The notes below the pieces were generated by a model. That model saw only the letters and a list, made by a program, of their open reading frames with translations, ran no database searches and was not told the origin of the DNA. A stretch of DNA of 54,037 bases, taken from Deltaproteobacteria bacterium RIFOXYD12_FULL_56_24. Lineage in GTDB: Bacteria > Desulfobacterota > Desulfobulbia > Desulfobulbales > Desulfurivibrionaceae. A program made the position numbers and the translations under genes. Shown here in pieces: positions 7,668-16,150 of this stretch. Location: contig MGTD01000032.1 in NCBI GenBank assembly GCA_001799285.1, forward strand, positions 1 through 54,037, read 5' to 3'. Numbering within the stretch: position 1 is the stretch's first letter; each line of letters starts with the position of its first letter.

Positions 7668-8717
7668 TTATTCTTCCTCGTCCGCCTCTGCCGCCAGCTG
7701 ACCGCAGGCTGCGGAGATATCGCCGCCCCGGGACTCGCGGATCAGGGCGGTTATGCCAGAATCGCGCAGGGTTTGCTGGAACAGCTCCACCCGTTCCCGG
7801 TCTGGACTTTGGTAGGGGAAGGTCTTGTTTTCGTTGTACGGCAGGAGGTTGACCTTGCAGCGCAGCTTGTGCAGCTTTTTGATCAGCAGCCGGGCGTGGC
7901 GGACGGAATCATTGAGATCCTTGATCATGATGTATTCGATCATCACCTTGCGGCGGCTGGGCAGGGGATAGGCGCGGCAGGCGGCGAGCAGCTCGTCCAC
8001 CGGGTAGGTCTGGTTGATGGGCATCAGTTGGCTGCGGGTTTCGTCGTCCGCCGCGTGCAGAGAGATGGCGAGGTTGACCGTCACCGCCTCGCCCAGGGCT
8101 TTGAGCTTGGGGATGATGCCGCAGGTAGAGACGGTGATCCTCCGGCTGGAGAAATCGAGGCCGGTCTGCTCCATGAGGATGTTGAGGGCGTCGATCAGGT
8201 TGTCGAAATTGGCCAGCGGCTCGCCCATGCCCATGAAAACCAGGTTGTTGATCCGGTTTTTGCCTTGGGCCTGGACAATCTCGGTCACGGCCTGGACCTG
8301 ACCCACGATCTCGGCCGCGCTCAGATTGCGGACAAAGCCCATGGTGCCGGTGAGGCAGAAGTTGCAGCCCATGGCGCAGCCCACCTGGGAGGAAACGCAG
8401 AGGGTCAAGCGTTCGTCCTCGGGGATGAGCACGCTCTCGATGATTGCCCCATCGGCCAGGCGAAAGCCGTACTTGACGCTGCCGTCCTGGGAGCGCTCTT
8501 CCATGGCAGGGGTGAGGCGGCTGATCGTGGCTATGTCCGCAAGTTTGGCGCGGACTTCCTTGGAGATGTCGGTCATCTGGGAGAATTCGCTGATCAGGGG
8601 GCGGTAGAGCCAGGCAAAGATTTGCTGGGCCCGGAAGGCGGGCCAGCCCTGGACTTTGACCAACTCGCGCATCTGGGTCAGGGTGAAGTTTTTCAGCTCG
8701 GTTTTTTCCGTTTCCAT
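7668..8717 (-). CDS. rlmN: 23S rRNA (adenine2503-C2)-methyltransferase, also acting on tRNA
   Basis: A 349-aa radical-SAM methyltransferase of the RlmN/Cfr family. The 4Fe-4S cysteines are C114, C118 and C121 (GCAMGCNFC). The conserved methyl-carrying cysteine is near the C terminus (C338, in SAACGQL). GEPLANFDN and SLHAADDETR are family motifs. It methylates C2 of A2503 in 23S rRNA. Length is normal. The ATG overlaps the stop of the upstream radical-SAM gene by one base, forming a two-gene unit. Confidence 0.95.
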   Translation of the reverse strand: METEKTELKNFTLTQMRELVKVQGWPAFRAQQIFAWLYRPLISEFSQMTDISKEVRAKLADIATISRLTPAMEERSQDGSVKYGFRLADGAIIESVLIPEDERLTLCVSSQVGCAMGCNFCLTGTMGFVRNLSAAEIVGQVQAVTEIVQAQGKNRINNLVFMGMGEPLANFDNLIDALNILMEQTGLDFSSRRITVSTCGIIPKLKALGEAVTVNLAISLHAADDETRSQLMPINQTYPVDELLAACRAYPLPSRRKVMIEYIMIKDLNDSVRHARLLIKKLHKLRCKVNLLPYNENKTFPYQSPDRERVELFQQTLRDSGITALIRESRGGDISAACGQLAAEADEEE

Positions 8718-9589
8718 TACAGGGCTCGCAAGTATTCGGGTTTGAGTCTGGTTTGCCCGGCCAGGGCCTGGTCGATGGCCGCAAGCACCGCCTCTTTGTC
8801 CCGGGGCATTCTGGCGTTGATCGCCAGGTAGTTGGAGGCGTGGTTGCTCTGGAGCTGGCCCTTTTTCAGGTCGAGGTGCTCCACCATGGTGCGCAGTTCG
8901 CGCAACATCCCGTGTTGGTCGGGAAGTTTGAATTCTCCAGCTTTTTCAAGCTGATAGAGCTGGGTATTCTTAAGCAGCATGAGGGTAAGGATGCCGGTCT
9001 GGTTGGGCTCCATGGCCGAAAGCACCCGGCCGGTGGCCTGGGCATGCTCCTGGGAAAGGGCAGTCCCGGCGATACCGAGCAGGGCGGTGACCGAGAGAAA
9101 GAGATTGGCCGCCTTAACCCGTTGGCCCGCCGCGATCATCTGCGCAGCATCCGCGCCCTTGTCGATTGCGCGCAACACTTCGTCGTGGCCGCTCTCCAAC
9201 CCCATGTACACCCGGTGCAAGCCGAGCGCTTTCAGTTCCAGAAGCTGAGCCACGCTTTTATTGCGGATGGCCCGGGCATTGCCGTAGAGGCTTACCCGGT
9301 TCACCCAGGGCAGCATCTGCCTGATCTTGGTGAGCAGCTCCACCAGCCGGTTCTGGCTCAGGGCCAGCACGTCGCCGTCGGCCAGGAAAACCCGGGACTG
9401 CCTGCCACAGTATTGGGCGGCAAAGTCAAGGTCCGCCTCGACAATTGCCTGATCCTTGATGCGGAAGCGCTCTTCCTTGTAAGTGCCACAGAAGGTGCAC
9501 CGGTTATGGGAGCAGCCCACCGTCACCTGGAGGATGATGCTGTCCGCCTCGCTGGGCGGGCGGATGATATGGGCGCCTTCGTAGTGCAT
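8717..9589 (-). CDS. Radical SAM protein of unknown substrate
   Basis: A 290-aa radical-SAM enzyme. The cluster motif is unusual in spacing: GCSHNRCTFC gives C-x4-C-x2-C instead of C-x3-C-x2-C, followed by GTYKEERFR. Later parts fit an elongator-like radical-SAM barrel (FLADGDVLAL, RVSLYGNARAI, LHRVYMGLESGHDEVL). The start RPPSEADSIILQVTVGC is shared by a widespread uncharacterised family. It lies upstream of rlmN with a 1-nt overlap and follows serC across a hairpin-forming 72-nt gap. The reaction is not known. Confidence 0.8.
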   Translation of the reverse strand: MHYEGAHIIRPPSEADSIILQVTVGCSHNRCTFCGTYKEERFRIKDQAIVEADLDFAAQYCGRQSRVFLADGDVLALSQNRLVELLTKIRQMLPWVNRVSLYGNARAIRNKSVAQLLELKALGLHRVYMGLESGHDEVLRAIDKGADAAQMIAAGQRVKAANLFLSVTALLGIAGTALSQEHAQATGRVLSAMEPNQTGILTLMLLKNTQLYQLEKAGEFKLPDQHGMLRELRTMVEHLDLKKGQLQSNHASNYLAINARMPRDKEAVLAAIDQALAGQTRLKPEYLRAL

Positions 9590-9592
9590 ATT

Positions 9593-9649
9593 TCAGCTAT
9601 AAGCCTTCAGCTTTCAGTCATCAGCTGACGGCTATCAACTTATAGCTGA
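9593..9649. repeat. AGCT-rich inverted repeat between serC and the radical-SAM gene
   Basis: TCAGCTATAAG (9593-9603) is exactly complementary to CTTATAGCTGA (9639-9649). A smaller palindrome, TCAGCTGA, lies between them. The whole 57-bp unit can fold into a branched hairpin. It may influence read-through from serC or simply be a dispersed intergenic repeat. Confidence 0.6.
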
Positions 9650-9661
9650 CAGCTGCCTCAA

Positions 9662-10744
9662 TCAACCGTTCTTCTTCTCGAATTCCTGCATGAAGGCAAC
9701 CAGCGCCTCGACCCCGGTCTTGGGGAAGGCGTTGTAGATTGAGGCCCGGCAACCGCCCACGGAGCGGTGCCCCTTGAGGCCGTCCATCCCCAGGGCGGTG
9801 GCCTCCTTGATGAACTGGGCCTCCAGCTCCGGGGTGGGCAGGTTGAAGGTGATGTTCATCTTGGAGCGAGAGCCTGCTTTAGCGTGGCCTCGGTAGAAGT
9901 CAGTCGCGTCGATAGCGTTGTAAAGGATGGAAGCCTTTTCCCGGTTGATCTTTTCCATGGCCGCGATGCTGCCCAGTTTCTTGAGCCATTTGAGGACCAG
10001 GCCCATCACATAGATGGAAAAGCAGGGAGGGGTGTTGAACATCGAGCCGTTGTCGGCGTGGGTCTTGTACTTGAACATGGTGGGCAGGCCATCCGGGGAG
10101 CGATCCAGTAGATCCTCGCGGATGATGACCACCGTAACCCCGGCGGGGCCCATGTTCTTCTGAGCCCCGGCATAGACCAGGCCGAAGGGGGTGATGTCAA
10201 ACTCGCGGGAGAGGATGTCCGAGGACATGTCGGAGACCAGCATCTTCTCGCTTTTCGGCATATCAAGGAACTGGGTGCCGTAGATGGTGTTGTTGGTCAC
10301 GAAGTAAAGATATTCCGAGGCCGGATCCACGGTATACTCGTTATCCTTGGGCACCTGGTTGAAGGTGGAAGCCTCGCTGGAGTAGGGGACCTCGATGTTT
10401 CCGAACAGCTTGGCCTCCTTGATCGCCTTCTTGGCCCAGACCCCGGTGTTGAGGTAGCTGGCGGTCTTGCCGGAGCCCAGCAGATTCATGGGAATCATGG
10501 CGAACTGGGTGGAGGCGCCGCCCTGGAGGAAGAGTACCTTGTAGTTGGCCGGTATCTTCATCAGCTCGCGCAGGTTCGCCTCGCACTCGTCCACCACGGC
10601 GATGAATGCCTTGGAACGGTGGCTCATCTCGATGAGGCCCATGCCCAGGTTGTTGAAGTTTACAATGTCCCTGGCTGCCTGGGTAAGTACCTCCTCGGGG
10701 AGGGTGGACGGTCCGGCGCTGAAGTTGTAAATTCTCTCGGGCAT
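9662..10744 (-). CDS. serC: Phosphoserine aminotransferase
   Basis: A 360-aa PLP enzyme of the class V aminotransferases. It converts 3-phosphohydroxypyruvate and glutamate to phosphoserine (serine synthesis, and possibly pyridoxal phosphate synthesis). Family features: start MPERIYNFSAGPSTLPEEVL, PLP-lysine segment VYAGAQKNMGPAG, and C-terminal GLKGHRSVGGCRASIYNA. Length is normal. The ribosome binding site AAAGGAG lies 6 nt before the ATG. It is divergent from miaA across 174 nt. Confidence 0.95.
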   Translation of the reverse strand: MPERIYNFSAGPSTLPEEVLTQAARDIVNFNNLGMGLIEMSHRSKAFIAVVDECEANLRELMKIPANYKVLFLQGGASTQFAMIPMNLLGSGKTASYLNTGVWAKKAIKEAKLFGNIEVPYSSEASTFNQVPKDNEYTVDPASEYLYFVTNNTIYGTQFLDMPKSEKMLVSDMSSDILSREFDITPFGLVYAGAQKNMGPAGVTVVIIREDLLDRSPDGLPTMFKYKTHADNGSMFNTPPCFSIYVMGLVLKWLKKLGSIAAMEKINREKASILYNAIDATDFYRGHAKAGSRSKMNITFNLPTPELEAQFIKEATALGMDGLKGHRSVGGCRASIYNAFPKTGVEALVAFMQEFEKKNG

Positions 10745-10918
10745 GATCTTCTCCTTTGTGGAATATATGGTATATAGATGTCTTTATATGTTGATAATGC
10801 AGGTTTTTCCGGCCTGAAGCCGCTTGCCGGCCAGCTTGATTGCAAACGTGTATTTGTACCGGAAACCAGTCCGAAGAACAATTCTTTTCTTTGCCGTATA
10901 TAAGGTACGCTGCCAGCC

Positions 10919-11875
10919 ATGGATGGGACTGTTACCGAATCACCGCTTGCCGAACCCGTGCTTGTTCTTATCGGCCCGACGGCCGTGGGCAAGACCGCGC
11001 TTTCCCTCGCCCTGGCCGAGCAATTTTCCTGCGAGATAGTCGGCCTTGATTCCATGCAGATTTACCGGCACATGGATATCGGCACCGCCAAGGCCACCGC
11101 CGAGGAGCGCGCCAGAGTGCCCCATCATCTTCTCGATGTAGTCGATCCGGACGAGGAGTACCATGTGGGCCGTTATGTGGCGGACGCCACCGAAGCCTGC
11201 CGGCGGATCATCGCCAGGGGCAAGCGCCCCCTGGTGGTGGGCGGGACTGGCCTTTATCTCAAGGGCTTGCTGGAAGGGCTGTTCGAGATTCCCGCCGTGC
11301 CGGAAAAGGTGCGGGCCAGTCTCCAGCAGCGCTTGGCGGAAGAGGGGAGGGCGCTTCTTTTTGCTGAGCTTGAGCAATGCGACCCGGAATCAGCCAGCCG
11401 CATCCACACCAACGACACCCACCGACTTCTGCGGGCACTGGAGATTTTTCAGGCCACCGGCCTAAGCTGGAGCGAACATCTCCGCGCGCAAAAGGTCCGG
11501 CCGGCCTTGAGCAAGGCTTTGCAGATCGGCTTGCTTTGCGAGCGGGAGGCGCTTTACGAGCGGATCAACCTGCGGGTGGAGCAGATGGTTGCCGAAGGGT
11601 TGCTCGGGGAGGTGCAAAAATTGCTGGCCCTGGGGTATGAGCCTGGCCTGAAGGCCATGCAGTCCATCGGCTACCGGCACATGCTCCAGTTTCTCCAGGG
11701 TCATTGGGACTGGGACGAGACCCTTTTCCTGCTGGCCAGGGATACCCGGCGTTATGCCAAGCGGCAGATGACTTGGTTTGGCAGTGATCCGAATATCCGT
11801 TGGTTTGCTCCCTCGGAGCCAGCGAAAATTTTTGCCTGCATCGATGGTTTTTTTACCGGAACAGAAGGAGAGTGA
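10919..11875 (+). CDS. miaA: tRNA dimethylallyltransferase
   Basis: A 318-aa enzyme that adds a dimethylallyl group to A37 of UNN-reading tRNAs, preparing the substrate of MiaB, which is encoded about 5 kb downstream on the same strand. Visible: P-loop GPTAVGKT (residues 19-26), DSMQIYRHMDIGTAK, VGGTGLYLKGLLEGL, and C-terminal GYRHMLQFLQG and DTRRYAKRQMTWF. The start is the first of two close ATGs; no strong ribosome binding site is seen. The stop is 7 nt before pgsA. Confidence 0.95.
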   Translation: MDGTVTESPLAEPVLVLIGPTAVGKTALSLALAEQFSCEIVGLDSMQIYRHMDIGTAKATAEERARVPHHLLDVVDPDEEYHVGRYVADATEACRRIIARGKRPLVVGGTGLYLKGLLEGLFEIPAVPEKVRASLQQRLAEEGRALLFAELEQCDPESASRIHTNDTHRLLRALEIFQATGLSWSEHLRAQKVRPALSKALQIGLLCEREALYERINLRVEQMVAEGLLGEVQKLLALGYEPGLKAMQSIGYRHMLQFLQGHWDWDETLFLLARDTRRYAKRQMTWFGSDPNIRWFAPSEPAKIFACIDGFFTGTEGE

Positions 11876-11882
11876 GCAGCGT

Positions 11883-12446
11883 ATGAATATTCCAAACATT
11901 CTCACCATCGGCAGAATTCTCCTGGTCCCCATACTGGTTATTTTTCTTTTGGAAGGCAGGGAGCTCGCCGCTTTTTGGGTTTTTGTCCTGGCCGGGGTTA
12001 CCGATGCCCTGGACGGTTTCCTGGCCAGGGTGTTGAAACAAAAAACCGAGTTCGGCGCCTTTATCGACCCCATTGCCGACAAGCTGCTGCTGATCACTTC
12101 CTACATTACCCTGGCGGTGCTGGGGGTTCTGCCGAAATGGCTGGCCGTGATCGTGGTGAGCCGGGATGTCCTCATCTGCGGGGGAATCGGCATTCTCATG
12201 CTCTATGACCGCGACTTCAAGATAAAGCCGTCCCTGGTCAGCAAGGTGACTACCTTTCTGCAGCTGCTCACCGTAACGTATTATCTCGGCCACGAATATC
12301 TCCAGCCTCTTTTCCCCACAGGTGTCTATTTGATTTATGCCACGGCTGCCTTCACCGTTTTCTCCGGAGTCCATTACATCATCAGGGGGGTTGGCATTCT
12401 TGGCGACCCTGAGACAGCCACGCCTCGTCAGGAAAACGATAGGTAA
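11883..12446 (+). CDS. pgsA: CDP-diacylglycerol-glycerol-3-phosphate 3-phosphatidyltransferase
   Basis: An inner-membrane CDP-alcohol phosphatidyltransferase that makes phosphatidylglycerol phosphate. The signature D-G-x2-A-R-x8-G-x3-D-x3-D is complete (DGFLARVLKQKTEFGAFIDP, then IAD). About 187 aa with four to six hydrophobic helices, the usual size. The frame is open further upstream, inside miaA, but MNIPNILTIGRILLVP is the family N terminus and GGAGAG lies about 12 nt before this ATG, so I chose it. It is co-transcribed with miaA and probably recJ. Confidence 0.93.
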   Translation: MNIPNILTIGRILLVPILVIFLLEGRELAAFWVFVLAGVTDALDGFLARVLKQKTEFGAFIDPIADKLLLITSYITLAVLGVLPKWLAVIVVSRDVLICGGIGILMLYDRDFKIKPSLVSKVTTFLQLLTVTYYLGHEYLQPLFPTGVYLIYATAAFTVFSGVHYIIRGVGILGDPETATPRQENDR

Positions 12447-12508
12447 AATATTCTCGTTAATCAAAACAAATAGAATAAAAACATAAAGTATTTTATAAAG
12501 GATAACCT

Positions 12509-14254
12509 TTGTCTGCAATTGAGAAAATCTGGGAGATAACGCCTGTTGATCACGAGCGGGTAAGCCTTTTGGCCGCGGAGCTGGACCTGCCCAAGCCGCT
12601 GGCGGCAATTCTTTTGCGCAGAGGCGTGGAAACCCGGGTCCAGGCAGAGCGTTTTTTTTCACCCTCCCTGGCCGATCTGCCTTCGCCCTTTCTCATGCAG
12701 GGCATGACGGCAGCGGTGGCGGTGGTTTTGTCGGCTCTGGCGAAACAATCGCCGGTAATCATTTATGGCGACTACGATGTGGATGGCACCACCGGGGCGG
12801 CCCTGCTTTTTCTATTCCTTAAAAAAATCGGTTTTTTAAAGGTATACGTCTGTCAACCTCACCGTTTGCATGATGGTTACGGGCTGCATCTGGAGGCAAT
12901 CAGGCGCACCCTGCCGGTTGACGTTCTGGAACAGGCGCCCCTGGTGATTACCGTTGACTGCGGGATATCCAGTCAGCCGCAGGTTCGGCAATTAAGGGAG
13001 ATGGGCTGCACGGTAGTAGTTACGGATCACCATCAGCCGCCCGAGGAGTTGCCCGAGGCCGAGGCCGTATTAAATCCACGGCAAAAAGGGTGCGGCTTTC
13101 CGGAAAAAAATCTGGCCGGAGTCGGGGTTGCCTTTTATCTGGCCATGGGGATCAGAAAGGCGTTGCATGAACAGGGACGGTATAACTCCGGGCTGGAGAT
13201 GCCCAATCTCAAGGGTTATCTGGACCTGGTGGCGGTGGGCACCGTGGCGGATATGGTCCCGATTACCGGAATAAATCGCATATTAGTTAAAGCAGGACTT
13301 GAGGTTTTTGGCGGCTCCGTGCGCCCCGGTCTGGCGGAACTCAGCCAGGTGTCAGGCATTGCCGGATCCGTCGTAACCAGCGAGGATATCGGCTTTCGTC
13401 TCGGACCTCGCCTTAATGCCGCGGGAAGGATGGGTGATGCCGGGAGGGCCTTGGCCTTGTTGATTGCGGAGGACCATGGACAGGCCAGGGCGCTGGCCCA
13501 GGAATTGAACTGCGAAAACGAGCTGCGAAAATCGGTGCTGGAAACTATGTGCCGTGAGGCCATGCTACAGGCAGAAACGGCGGTAAAGGCTGGAGAAAAT
13601 GGGCTCATCATCACCGGGGCAGGTTGGCATCCGGGCGTGATCGGCATTGGGGCGGCCAGAATGGTGGAGAAGTTTAATCGGCCCACGCTGTTTTTTACTA
13701 TTAATGATGGCTTGGCCAAGGGTTCCGGCCGATCAGTGCCAGGCGTGAACCTGTATGAGATACTTAAGGAAAAGGATCATCTTTTTGCGGCCTTTGGCGG
13801 GCATGAAGCAGCGGTGGGATTGACCATGCCGACGGAGAATTTGCCGGAGCTGGAAGAATATTTTCAAAAGCGGCTCGGCGAGATCGTTACCGAGACGATG
13901 CTTGCTCCCAAGGTCGCCATTGCCTGGGATGACGAAGGCGGCAATATATTTACCCCAGCATTTTTGGCGATGTATGAAAAGCTGGCGCCGTTCGGCATGG
14001 GAAATCCGGAGCCGGTTTTCAGTGCTCAGGGGCTAGCGGAGAAACCCCGTGAGGTTGGCGTCAATCATTTAAAATTCACCGCGCGTTTCAACGGCGCGAT
14101 TCTCGACGGCATTGGTTTTGGTCTGGGCGGCTTTCAAAGCATTATGGGTAACGGCCAACCGCTCAGAATGGCCTTCAGGCTCCGCCGTAATAATTTCAGC
14201 AGCAAAACCAGCTGGCAGGTTGAAGCGGTGGATTTCAAGCAGTTATCAGTCTGA
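12509..14254 (+). CDS. recJ: Single-stranded-DNA-specific 5'-3' exonuclease
   Basis: A 581-aa DHH-family exonuclease used in recombination and mismatch repair. Motifs in order: IYGDYDVDGTTG, ITVDCGISS, VVTDHHQPPEELPEA, VAVGTVADMVP, GPRLNAAGRMGDA, and the DHHA1 part with GSGRSVPGVNLYEIL and FGGHEAAVGL. An OB-like C-terminal domain follows. The start is a TTG preceded by AAAGGAT in an AT-rich 60-nt gap after pgsA. Length and motif set are normal. Confidence 0.94.
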   Translation: MSAIEKIWEITPVDHERVSLLAAELDLPKPLAAILLRRGVETRVQAERFFSPSLADLPSPFLMQGMTAAVAVVLSALAKQSPVIIYGDYDVDGTTGAALLFLFLKKIGFLKVYVCQPHRLHDGYGLHLEAIRRTLPVDVLEQAPLVITVDCGISSQPQVRQLREMGCTVVVTDHHQPPEELPEAEAVLNPRQKGCGFPEKNLAGVGVAFYLAMGIRKALHEQGRYNSGLEMPNLKGYLDLVAVGTVADMVPITGINRILVKAGLEVFGGSVRPGLAELSQVSGIAGSVVTSEDIGFRLGPRLNAAGRMGDAGRALALLIAEDHGQARALAQELNCENELRKSVLETMCREAMLQAETAVKAGENGLIITGAGWHPGVIGIGAARMVEKFNRPTLFFTINDGLAKGSGRSVPGVNLYEILKEKDHLFAAFGGHEAAVGLTMPTENLPELEEYFQKRLGEIVTETMLAPKVAIAWDDEGGNIFTPAFLAMYEKLAPFGMGNPEPVFSAQGLAEKPREVGVNHLKFTARFNGAILDGIGFGLGGFQSIMGNGQPLRMAFRLRRNNFSSKTSWQVEAVDFKQLSV

Positions 14255-14390
14255 TTTTATTTAATTTTATTTTAATATACATAATATACATTATGCGACG
14301 TTGTGTATTAATGCGAAACTTTAGACTGTTGGAGCTCTCCCTTTCGCGAGCATTTTTTCTTTTTTCTTGGTAAAGAAATCTTCTGCTATT

Positions 14391-14457
14391 GATGGTGATA
14401 ATTACCGGTGGATTTGTAACAAACCGAATCCGCTTTATTCTGAGATGGTGATAATTA
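14391..14457 (+). repeat. 14-bp direct repeat in the purB leader
   Basis: GATGGTGATAATTA occurs exactly at 14391-14404 and again at 14444-14457, the second copy ending on the A of the purB start codon. The surrounding 200 nt after recJ is AT-rich and otherwise has no feature I recognise. Confidence 0.4.
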
Positions 14458-15902
14458 TGAATCGTGATATCTATCAGGAACCCCTGGTCAGCCGCTACAC
14501 CAGCCGCGAAATGCAGGAGCTTTTTTCCGAGCGCACCAAATTTGAAACCTGGCGCCGCTGCTGGATCGCCTTGGCTGAGGCCCAGCATGAGATGGGTCTT
14601 ACCGATCTCGTTACCAGCGGTATGCTCGATGAACTCCAGGCCCATGCCACTGATATTGATTTCGAATTGGCCTCAGCCAAGGAAAAGGAAATCCGCCACG
14701 ATGTCATGGCCCATGTCTACGCCTATGGCCTCAAGTGCCCTACTGCCGAGCCGATTATTCATCTTGGCGCCACCTCCCAGTTCGTCGGCTGCAACACCGA
14801 TTTGCTTCTGCAGAAAAAAGGGCTGCAACTCGTCAAGAAAAGCCTGGTTAATGTCATTGCCAATCTTGCCGCCTTCTGTCGCCAGCATAAAGGTCTGGCT
14901 ACTTTGGGCTACACCCATTATCAGCCAGCCCAACCAACCACGGTCGGCAAGCGCAACACCTTGTATCTTCAAGATCTTCTTATGGATCTCGACTATCTTG
15001 AGCACCTGGAAGCGCAGATCAAGGCGCGCGGGGCCAAGGGCACAGTCGGCACCCAGGCAACCTTCATCGAGTTGTTTAAGGGGGATCACGACAAAGTTCG
15101 TAAAATGGATGAACTTGTTGCTAAAAAGCTTGGATTTTCCGAAGTTTTTGCCGTTACCGGTCAGACATATACCCGCAAGCTCGACATGAAAACCGTGGAG
15201 ACCCTGGCCGGCATCGGCGCCACGGCCCACAAGTTTGCCGTGGACCTGCGCTTGCTCAGCAATCTCAAGGTTCAGGAAGAGCCATTTGAAAAGCATCAGG
15301 TCGGCAGCTCGGCCATGGCCTATAAGCGCAATCCTATGCGCTCCGAGCGGATGACCGGCTTGGCGAGAAAGCTCATGGGGTTGGTAGGCAATTTTGGTGC
15401 AACTTACGCCAATCAATGGTTTGAGCGAACCCTTGACGATTCGGCCATTCGCCGCATGGATATCCCTCAGGCCTTTCTTCTTACTGATGCAATATTAAAG
15501 TTGTTTCTCAATGTTTCTCAGGGAATGGTTGTCTATCCGAAACAAATTGCCCGTCATCTTGCCCAGGAGCTCCCTTTCATGGCCACGGAGCAAATCCTCA
15601 TGGCCTGCGTGGAGAAAGGCAAGAGCCGTCAGGAGATGCACGAGGTGATCAAGATTCATTCGGTCGCCGCCGGCAAGGTGGTCAAGGAGGAAGGTAAGGA
15701 AAACGACTTGCTGGTCCGCTTGGCCAACGATCCGGCTGTACCATTTTCGGTGCGGGAACTCCAGGATTTGATCGGCGACGGCAGCCAGTTTGTCGGTCGG
15801 GCGCCGCAGCAGACCGATGAATTTCTCGATGAGGTGGTCATGCGTCGTCTTGTCCAATATAAGGATATTCTGGGCGGGGTTGATTCTGCCCTTTCCGTGT
15901 GA
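14457..15902 (+). CDS. purB: Adenylosuccinate lyase, eukaryotic-like subtype
   Basis: A 481-aa fumarase/aspartase-superfamily lyase. It splits SAICAR and adenylosuccinate in purine synthesis. The signature loop is SSAMAYKRNPMRSERM. The N terminus (YQEPLVSRYTSREMQELFS, then a W-R-x-C-W-x-A-L-AEAQ pattern) and the signature resemble the animal ADSL type rather than the common E. coli or Bacillus forms. I start it at MNRDIY (ATG 14457); an ATG at 14445 is also in frame. Its TGA overlaps the next ATG by one base, coupling it to the DUF4911 gene. Confidence 0.93.
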   Translation: MNRDIYQEPLVSRYTSREMQELFSERTKFETWRRCWIALAEAQHEMGLTDLVTSGMLDELQAHATDIDFELASAKEKEIRHDVMAHVYAYGLKCPTAEPIIHLGATSQFVGCNTDLLLQKKGLQLVKKSLVNVIANLAAFCRQHKGLATLGYTHYQPAQPTTVGKRNTLYLQDLLMDLDYLEHLEAQIKARGAKGTVGTQATFIELFKGDHDKVRKMDELVAKKLGFSEVFAVTGQTYTRKLDMKTVETLAGIGATAHKFAVDLRLLSNLKVQEEPFEKHQVGSSAMAYKRNPMRSERMTGLARKLMGLVGNFGATYANQWFERTLDDSAIRRMDIPQAFLLTDAILKLFLNVSQGMVVYPKQIARHLAQELPFMATEQILMACVEKGKSRQEMHEVIKIHSVAAGKVVKEEGKENDLLVRLANDPAVPFSVRELQDLIGDGSQFVGRAPQQTDEFLDEVVMRRLVQYKDILGGVDSALSV

Positions 15903-16135
15903 TGGATACCATGGCAGCAACCAGCCTGGCCTGTCTCCGTATCCGTATTGCCCCGGAGCAGATTTATTTTTTAAAATTTATTCTCGAGGCCTACGATAAT
16001 CTGACGATCATGTCCACCGTGGACCGGGTCGAAGGAGTGGTTGAGCTGAAATATCCCCTCGAACTGGAACAGGATGTGAAAGGGGTATTGCAGAGCATGT
16101 CCCGGCGTCTCGGACTGGAAGATTTCAATAGTTAA
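15902..16135 (+). CDS. DUF4911 family small protein
   Basis: A 77-aa protein of unknown role. The pattern (LRIRIAPEQIYFLKFILEAYDNLTIMSTVD, then VVELKYPLELEQDVKGVLQSM) fits the DUF4911 family found beside miaB in Desulfobacterota. It shares one base with the end of purB and is followed 15 nt later by miaB, so it is an operon partner. The sequence is compact, soluble, alpha/beta and cysteine-poor after the first residues. A role in RNA modification or regulation is only a guess from position. Confidence 0.75.
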   Translation: MDTMAATSLACLRIRIAPEQIYFLKFILEAYDNLTIMSTVDRVEGVVELKYPLELEQDVKGVLQSMSRRLGLEDFNS

Positions 16136-16150
16136 GGTAAGACATTAAGA

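Noticed and set aside
7773-8831. A 352-codon plus-strand frame opposite rlmN
   Set aside because: Antisense shadow of rlmN; no motif and no ribosome binding site.
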